From: DASTGO01 sp035719045
GTDB taxonomy: Bacteria > Actinomycetota > Actinomycetes > Actinomycetales > Kineosporiaceae
Assembly (NCBI GenBank): GCA_035719045.1
Contig: DASTGO010000456.1
Coordinates: 1 to 9,951, forward strand
Reading direction: 5' to 3'
Length of the DNA: 9,951 nucleotides
Position numbers and translations under genes: made by a program. Below are positions 5,574-9,951 of the stretch, in pieces (within the stretch, counting starts at the first letter, position 1; every line of letters starts with the position of its first letter). Below the pieces are notes generated by a model, which did not search any database, had not been told where the DNA came from, and was given only the letters and a program-made list of their open reading frames with translations.

Positions 5574-6967
5574 TCCCGACCCTGCTCGACCGCCAGCTGC
5601 GCCGGCTCGGCCTGGCCGCTGAGACCCCGCCGAATCCTCAGGAATGGCAACGGTTCCTGGACACGGTGTCCGCCACCTACGACGACCACGACCAGGACCG
5701 CTACCTGCTCGAGCGGGCGATGACGGTCTCCTCCGACGAGATGCGCACGCTGTACGACACCCTGAACACCGACCGGGAGCGGCTGCGCGCCGTGATCGAC
5801 TCCCTCGATGTCGGGCTGATCGTCCTGGACGCACAGTTGCGGGTGGAACTGGCCAACCCGGAGGCGTCCCGGCTGCTCGGGGTGTCCGGCGAGGAGATCC
5901 TGCACTGGACCCTGGAGGATCTGCTGCGCTGCGGCCAGGACGACGACCGGGTGCGCGGCCTGCTGGCGGGCCTGCTGGCCACCGAGGACGGCACCCCGAG
6001 CGTGCGGGCCGGCTGCCACGACGCCAGGCTGCGCGGCGCCGACGGCCGGATCGTCCCGGTGTCGGCGAGCGTGGTGCCCGTCGAGCACCTCCGGACCGTG
6101 ATGGGCGCGGTCATCGTGCTGCGTGACCTGTCCGACCTGCATCGGCTGGAGGTCGAGCTGCGGGCGGCGCAGAAGCTGGAGGCGGTGGGCCGGCTGGCCG
6201 CGGGGATCGCCCACGAGCTCAACACCCCGATCCAGTTCATCGGGGACAACCTGAAGTTCGTCCGGGACAGCATGTCCGGGGTGCTCGACGCCGTCGTCGC
6301 CGTGGGCCTGACCGGGCAGCCGGGTACGGCGAACCCCGCACCGACCGCGGTCCGTACCGAAGGCAGCGACCCCGAGGATCTCGCCTACCTGATCGGCGAG
6401 CTGCCCGAGGCGATCACCCAGTCCCTGGAAGGCGTGGACCGGGTCACCTCGATCGTGCGGGCCATGAAGTCCTTCGCCCACCCCGGGAACGTCACCGTCG
6501 CCCCGGCCGACATCAACCAGGCGCTGCGGGACACGGTCACCGTCGCCCGCAACGAGGTCAAGGGCCTCGCCGACGTCGAACTGCGGCTCGGCGAACTACC
6601 CGCGGTGGAATGCCTGGTCCACGACCTGAAACAGGTGTTCCTCAACCTGGTGGTGAACGCGGCCCACGCGATCGCCGACCGGCAGAAGACCCTCCCCGGC
6701 CGCGGCAGGATCACCATCGCCAGCACCGTGGACGACGACCACGTGGTCATCGACGTCACCGACGACGGCTGCGGGATGACCGAGGACGTCGCCGAGCACG
6801 CCTTCGAACCGTTCTTCACCACCAAGGAGGTCGGGCGCGGCACGGGTCAGGGGCTCGCGCTGGCCCGCAGCATCGTCGTCGAGGGCCACCACGGCACGAT
6901 CACCCTGCAGTCACAACCCATGCGCGGCGCCACCTTCCGGATCCGGATCCCGATCCGCGAGAACTGA
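5570..6967 (+). CDS. Soluble PAS-domain sensor histidine kinase
   Basis: This 465-residue protein autophosphorylates on a histidine and should pass the phosphate to a response regulator. Residues 1-65 are helical, and about 66-185 form a PAS domain (AVIDSLDVGLIVLDAQL to VIVLRDLSDLHRLE). The H-box GRLAAGIAHELNTP contains the phosphoacceptor H215. The N-box LNLVVNAAHAI contains N363. G1 is DDGCGM (398-403), the F-box is EPFFTTKEVG (413-422) and G2 is GTGQGLAL (424-431). All key residues are present. The H-box continuation IQFIGDNLKF and the SLEGVDRVTSIVRAMKSFAHP segment mark a recognisable subgroup of soluble NtrB-like kinases. It has no transmembrane segment, so the signal is internal, probably through PAS or the coupled FIST protein. 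The GTG start lies inside the FIST stop (GTGA). No response regulator is encoded in this window. The stop codon lies within the first unit of a tandem repeat. Confidence 0.95.
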   Translation: MIPTLLDRQLRRLGLAAETPPNPQEWQRFLDTVSATYDDHDQDRYLLERAMTVSSDEMRTLYDTLNTDRERLRAVIDSLDVGLIVLDAQLRVELANPEASRLLGVSGEEILHWTLEDLLRCGQDDDRVRGLLAGLLATEDGTPSVRAGCHDARLRGADGRIVPVSASVVPVEHLRTVMGAVIVLRDLSDLHRLEVELRAAQKLEAVGRLAAGIAHELNTPIQFIGDNLKFVRDSMSGVLDAVVAVGLTGQPGTANPAPTAVRTEGSDPEDLAYLIGELPEAITQSLEGVDRVTSIVRAMKSFAHPGNVTVAPADINQALRDTVTVARNEVKGLADVELRLGELPAVECLVHDLKQVFLNLVVNAAHAIADRQKTLPGRGRITIASTVDDDHVVIDVTDDGCGMTEDVAEHAFEPFFTTKEVGRGTGQGLALARSIVVEGHHGTITLQSQPMRGATFRIRIPIREN

Positions 6968-7053
6968 TCCGCGGGAGTGGTCCACGGGACTGATCCGCGG
7001 GAGTGGTCCACGGGACTGATCCGCGGGGCTGATCCGCGGGGCTGGTCCGCGTC
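6963..7053. repeat. Seven-copy 13-bp tandem repeat between converging signalling genes
   Basis: Seven contiguous 13-base units fit the consensus RSTGRTCCRCGGG. Units 1, 3 and 5 are ACTGATCCGCGGG, units 2 and 4 are AGTGGTCCACGGG, unit 6 is GCTGATCCGCGGG, and unit 7 is GCTGGTCCGCGTC. The first four units therefore form two exact 26-bp copies. Most units hold CCGCGG or the near-palindrome GTGGTCCAC. The TGA of the kinase gene lies in unit 1. The array fills half of the 185-base gap between the kinase and the diguanylate cyclase. The remainder, 7054-7152, holds a 12-bp palindrome CCGGGCGCCCGG (7130-7141) and nothing else I can support. Possible roles are a bidirectional terminator or a protein-binding array. 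Confidence 0.92.
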
Positions 7054-7152
7054 GGGTGACCGATCCGCAGCCGCGCACGCCGCCCCGCCGCGTCAACACT
7101 CCCCCGGTGAGTGCCGCCGAGCCCGAGCGCCGGGCGCCCGGGACGTCGCCGG

Positions 7153-8457
7153 TCAGGCGTGGGCGAGCTTGTCCTGGTACATCAGGGCGTCGGCACGCTG
7201 CAGCAGGAGGTCCAGGTCCCGTGGGGCCGGCGGACAGCTCACCACGCCGTAGCTGGCCCGCGGGGTCACCGCCGCCTCGGCGAGCATCACCGGCTGCTCG
7301 ATGACCGACCGCACCCGCTCCACGAAGTGCGCCGGATCCCACTCCGGGCGGACGTGCCGCAGGAGCAGGACGAACTCGTCGCCGCCCACCCGCGCCGCCA
7401 GGTCCTGGCCGCGGATCACCCCGCTCAGCCGGGAGGCGACCACCTTCAGCAGGCCGTCCCCGGCGGCATGTCCGAGGGTGTCGTTGACCTGCTTGAACTT
7501 GTCCAGGTCGACGTACACCACGGCCACGGGATCCTCCTCGTCGGCCTCCCACAGCGCCTCGACGAGCCGTTCCTGCAGCAGCGCCCGGTTGGCCAGGCCG
7601 GTCAGGGTGTCGTGGGTGGCGGCGTGCCAGGCCTGGTCGTGCGCCCGGGCCAGGTCCCGCTGGCGGCGCTCGTCGGCGGTGACGTCCCGCCAGGTGATGA
7701 CGACGCGCTCATGCCCGACCGGGGCCACGGTGTTGTCCCAGGAGGCCAGCCAGCGCCCCTCGCCGTCATGTTCGTGCAGCCGGACGCAGCGGGTCACCTG
7801 GTCGTTCAGGGCCTGCTCGACGGCGGGCATCAGGTCGCCGTCGCGCACGGCGGGGAACAGGTCGTACAGCTCCTCCCCGACCAGCTCCTCCGGCTCCCGG
7901 CCGAGCGGGGCGGCGCCCGCCATGTTGATGAGCACCAGCCGCAGCTCGCCGACCCGTTCCTGCTCATTGCGGACCACGTCGTAGATGGCGAAGGCGTCGG
8001 AGGTGGAGTCCAGCGCGGTCTGCAGGGTCGCCCGGGCGCTGGCGGCCTGCTCGTAGGCCTCCTCCAGCAGACGCCGTTCCCGCATCCGCTCGGTGACGTC
8101 CCGGCAGGTGAGCACCACGCGGTCGGTCCCGAAGCAGGCCGCCGTCACCTCCAGCGTCATCGACGCGGGCCCGGAGCCGACCGTGATCCGCTCCCGGAGC
8201 GTCCCTCGCCGGCCGCAGGCACCCGCCAGCAGATCCCAGATCCCGTTCTCCCGGGCCTGCGGGCTGAACTCGGCCAGTTCCCGGCCGATCAGCTCCCCAG
8301 GGGTGGCGGCCATCCAGCGGGCGGCGGGGGCGTTCATCAGCTCCGCGAACAGCCCGCAGACCGCGCCGGCGGCGTCCCGCTCGACCCGGTACACGGCGAA
8401 GGTCTCGTCCAGCGCCTCGACGGCGGCGCGGGCGACGCCCTCCTCGTCCTCAGGCAT
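7153..8457 (-). CDS. Diguanylate cyclase, PAS-PAS-GGDEF
   Basis: This 434-residue soluble enzyme is predicted to make c-di-GMP from two GTP. Residues about 8-128 form a PAS-like domain ending in VVLTCRDVTERMRER. A helical linker (128-148) leads to a second PAS-like domain (about 149-262) ending in VVITWRDVTADERRQRD. The GGDEF domain runs from about 270 to 432: HDTLTGLANRALL, VYVDLDKFKQVNDTLGHAAGD (two adjoining segments near 314-334), then the catalytic GGDEF at 358-362. An RGQD at 349-352, five residues before GGDEF, is a complete inhibitory I-site, so product feedback is expected. There is no EAL or HD-GYP domain. In Streptomyces, c-di-GMP delays sporulation through BldD. The ATG at 8457 has AAGGGA six bases upstream. 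The gene converges on the FIST-kinase pair across the 13-bp repeat. Both PAS domains may sense small ligands, but no cofactor residue is evident. Confidence 0.95.
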   Translation of the reverse strand: MPEDEEGVARAAVEALDETFAVYRVERDAAGAVCGLFAELMNAPAARWMAATPGELIGRELAEFSPQARENGIWDLLAGACGRRGTLRERITVGSGPASMTLEVTAACFGTDRVVLTCRDVTERMRERRLLEEAYEQAASARATLQTALDSTSDAFAIYDVVRNEQERVGELRLVLINMAGAAPLGREPEELVGEELYDLFPAVRDGDLMPAVEQALNDQVTRCVRLHEHDGEGRWLASWDNTVAPVGHERVVITWRDVTADERRQRDLARAHDQAWHAATHDTLTGLANRALLQERLVEALWEADEEDPVAVVYVDLDKFKQVNDTLGHAAGDGLLKVVASRLSGVIRGQDLAARVGGDEFVLLLRHVRPEWDPAHFVERVRSVIEQPVMLAEAAVTPRASYGVVSCPPAPRDLDLLLQRADALMYQDKLAHA

Positions 8458-8780
8458 CCACCGTCCCTTCGCCGACGCCCCACCTTCTGGTCACGGTCAT
8501 CGGCGATCCGACCAGGGAACTTGACGCTTCACTGCCCGGTGACCAGGTCCGCCGATCCGCTTGACGCAGCAGGCGGTCGGGGTCCGGCCAGATCGGCGGT
8601 GCGCTCAGGCCACAGGTCGGTGAAGTCGTTGCGCGGCGTCGGTGATCTCCCGGCGACCGGCTCCGGCCTGGTCAGCGGCCGGTCCGGCGGGCCAGGATGG
8701 GAGCGCCGCAAGACATGCGGTCAAGGCACCGGCCGTGCGGGCGCGAGCGGCGACCGGGGCGGTGCGGACGGGAGCGGACC
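8458..8780. promoter_or_regulatory. Gene-free divergent region with repeated short motifs
   Basis: No supportable gene lies in these 323 bases. The cyclase gene starts leftward and the membrane protein gene rightward from here, so promoters for both are expected. CTGGTCAC (8487-8494) and GTGACCAG (8539-8546) form an 8-bp inverted repeat, with a second GACCAG at 8510-8515. TTGACGC occurs twice exactly 40 bases apart (8521 and 8561). TTGACG is a good -35 hexamer, but I see no convincing -10 box at the right distance from either copy. Confidence 0.3.
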
Positions 8781-9119
8781 ATGCCCACGAGCACCAGCCG
8801 GAGCAGCGACAGCGTCAGGTCCGGGATCTTCCTGCTCGGTCTCGGGACACTGCTGATCACCGGATGGTGGTGGCCCGGAGTTCTGCTCGTGATCGGGGCG
8901 GCCCTCACCGCGGAGCGGCTCGTCCAGGGCAGGTTCCGGTCCGCGGGCGTGGTCGCGCTGGTGTTCATCGCGGTGCCGGTCGTCTTCTGGCTGGCCGGCC
9001 GGGTCGAGGTCCCGGGCAGTTGGGTGGCCGGGTTCCTGCTGGCCGCGGCCGGGATCGTCATCCTGGTCCGGGCGCTGCTGCCCGGGACCTCCGCCGGGGG
9101 CGCGCCGCGGCGGCGGTGA
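8781..9119 (+). CDS. Small multi-pass membrane protein
   Basis: This is a 112-residue integral membrane protein of unknown function. About four hydrophobic segments are visible: SGIFLLGLGTLLITG (14-28), WWWPGVLLVIGAALTA (29-44), AGVVALVFIAVPVVFWLAG (55-73) and WVAGFLLAAAGIVILVRALL (80-99). The short turn between the first two, with GWWWPGVLLVIGA, resembles the paired helices at the N-terminus of LiaI/LiaF-like proteins, which take part in envelope stress responses; this resemblance is weak. The tail is short and basic (RRR). I chose ATG 8781 because GGGAG (8770-8774) lies 6 bases upstream and the 28 residues before it are Arg-rich and look untranslated. It is followed after 12 bases by the oxidoreductase gene on the same strand, so the two may be cotranscribed. 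Confidence 0.75.
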   Translation: MPTSTSRSSDSVRSGIFLLGLGTLLITGWWWPGVLLVIGAALTAERLVQGRFRSAGVVALVFIAVPVVFWLAGRVEVPGSWVAGFLLAAAGIVILVRALLPGTSAGGAPRRR

Positions 9120-9131
9120 CACGATCGATCG

Positions 9132-9836
9132 ATGATCGGTTCGACACCTGACCCCGCCGGCCGAGGCGATTCCCCTCACGCCAGCCCCGGCACGGATTTC
9201 GGCCACCTCCCCTACGCCCCGGGAACGGCCCGGCTGCTCGGCCCGCTGCGGACCGGCTTCCGCTGGGTCAACCGGCGGTTCACCGGCCCGGTGTTCGCCG
9301 CCGGTCTCGGTCCCCTGCTGTCCAGCCCGGTGACCGGGTCGATGCTCGTGCTGCGGACCACCGGCCGGAAGTCCGGGCTGGTCCGAGAGGCTCCGCTCGG
9401 CTATGCCATCGTGGACGGGCGCGTCATGGTGGTTGCCGGCTACGGGCGGGACTGTCACTGGTTCCGCAACGCCCTGGCCGACCCCCGGGTCGAGATCGCC
9501 CTGCCCGGTGCCGTGCTCGCCGGGACGGCCGAGGAGGTCACCGACCCCGACCTGCGCCGGAGGGCCTTCCGCGAGGTGCTGCGGGTCGAGGGTGTGGTCG
9601 GGCGGCTCACCCTCGGCGATGTCGCCGCGGCGGACGACCTGCGGGTGGACGAACTCGCCACCGCCCTCCCGGTGCTGGCGATCACCCCGACGGCGGTCCG
9701 CCCCGGACCCTACGACCCGGGCGGCACCTTCTGGCGGATCCCGGCGCTGGCGACGGCCGCGGGCGCGGTCCTGCTCGCGGCCGGGCTGCGGCACGCCCGT
9801 ACCTCCCGGGCACGCCGCGGCGGCCGCTGCTGCTGA
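9132..9836 (+). CDS. Deazaflavin (F420)-dependent oxidoreductase, Ddn-like, with C-terminal hydrophobic tail
   Basis: This 234-residue protein belongs to the nitroreductase/quinone-reductase group that uses reduced cofactor F420 in actinobacteria (split beta-barrel fold). The core (about 65-190) shows MLVLRTTGRKSGLVREAPLG (71-90), where the TGRKSG loop is expected to contact the F420 phosphate tail, and VVAGYGRDCHWFRNALADP (100-118), a family signature. Relatives are usually about 150 residues. This one has an extra N-terminal 40 residues and a C-terminal hydrophobic segment (about 201-219) followed by a basic tail ending in RRGGRCC, so it may be membrane-anchored. The substrate is unknown. 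The start codon is uncertain: ATG 9132 lies inside CGATCGATCGATGATCG (9122-9138) and has only a weak G-rich site (GGCGGTGA, 9111-9118) upstream. It probably shares a transcript with the small membrane protein. Confidence 0.85.
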   Translation: MIGSTPDPAGRGDSPHASPGTDFGHLPYAPGTARLLGPLRTGFRWVNRRFTGPVFAAGLGPLLSSPVTGSMLVLRTTGRKSGLVREAPLGYAIVDGRVMVVAGYGRDCHWFRNALADPRVEIALPGAVLAGTAEEVTDPDLRRRAFREVLRVEGVVGRLTLGDVAAADDLRVDELATALPVLAITPTAVRPGPYDPGGTFWRIPALATAAGAVLLAAGLRHARTSRARRGGRCC

Positions 9837-9858
9837 CCGGCACCGGCGGAACGTTCGG

Positions 9859-9951
9859 TCACGGTGGCCGGGACACCGCCGGCGCGACCAGGGCGAAGAC
9901 GCCGAGCGGTTTCCCGGCCACCGGCCAAGACATTGCCGCGAGTATGCCCGT
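9859..9951 (-). CDS. Possible C-terminal end of a gene entering from the right edge
   Basis: On the minus strand an open frame runs from the window edge to a TGA at 9859-9861. The 30 visible residues, including ILAAMSWPVAGKPLGVFALV, are hydrophobic and show fairly high third-position G+C, so they could be the end of a protein with a membrane segment. The fragment is too short to name a family. If real, it converges on the oxidoreductase gene with a 22-base gap. Confidence 0.3.
   Translation of the reverse strand, partial: TGILAAMSWPVAGKPLGVFALVAPAVSRPP

Noticed and set aside
4413..5834. Minus-strand open frame of 473 codons
   Set aside because: It lies opposite the FIST and kinase genes, which have clear domains. 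Its translation is Arg/Gly/Val-rich with no domain, typical antisense of high-G+C coding DNA.
5483..6481. Minus-strand open frame of 332 codons
   Set aside because: Antisense to the kinase PAS and HisKA regions; the composition is His/Gln/Gly-rich and no family is visible.
7130..7141. 12-bp palindrome CCGGGCGCCCGG as a terminator
   Set aside because: It has no loop, so only a very short stem could form, and such palindromes are frequent at this G+C content.
7111..8856. Plus-strand open frame of 581 codons
   Set aside because: It is opposite the well-supported diguanylate cyclase and then crosses the gene-free divergent region; its translation shows no domain.
8721..9794. Minus-strand open frame of 357 codons
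   Set aside because: Antisense to the membrane protein and oxidoreductase genes; highly charged low-complexity translation.

Overview
The window is high-G+C DNA with a strong preference for G or C at third codon positions and many GTG starts and 4-base GTGA stop/start overlaps. The gene content (an XRE regulator with a TPR-like C-terminal region, a DinB/DUF664 protein of the mycothiol-dependent type, an F420-type deazaflavin oxidoreductase, a DUF2795 protein) points to a Streptomyces-like actinomycete chromosome. No RNA gene, CRISPR array or insertion sequence was recognised. All family calls are from reading the translations; no database search was run.

Left third (1-2950): a 78-residue small protein gene converges on a minus-strand HTH-TPR regulator. 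The gap between them holds a short tandem repeat. Upstream of the regulator is a direct-repeat operator candidate. Next comes a roughly 550-base low-quality stretch with a decayed fragment of a gene whose intact paralogue sits 0.9 kb downstream. The fragment ends in a frameshift, a stop and a perfect 14-bp hairpin. Then come two tightly overlapping genes: a DUF3846-like protein and a small resolvase-like protein that appears to lack the catalytic serine. This part looks like an accessory or decaying region.

Middle (2966-7152): a minus-strand DUF2795 protein, a DinB-family protein, and a translationally coupled pair of a FIST sensory-domain protein and a soluble PAS histidine kinase. No response regulator is encoded in the window. 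The kinase stop codon lies in the first copy of a seven-copy, 13-bp tandem repeat.

Right third (7153-9951): a minus-strand PAS-PAS-GGDEF diguanylate cyclase with intact active site and inhibitory site converges on the kinase. After it come a small four-helix membrane protein, a Ddn-like F420-dependent oxidoreductase with a C-terminal hydrophobic tail, and possibly the last codons of a minus-strand gene entering from the right edge.

The best candidate for a functional system is the FIST - histidine kinase - diguanylate cyclase neighbourhood. FIST proteins are thought to bind small ligands, so a route from a small-molecule signal through the kinase to c-di-GMP is plausible. That linkage is inferred from gene order only.
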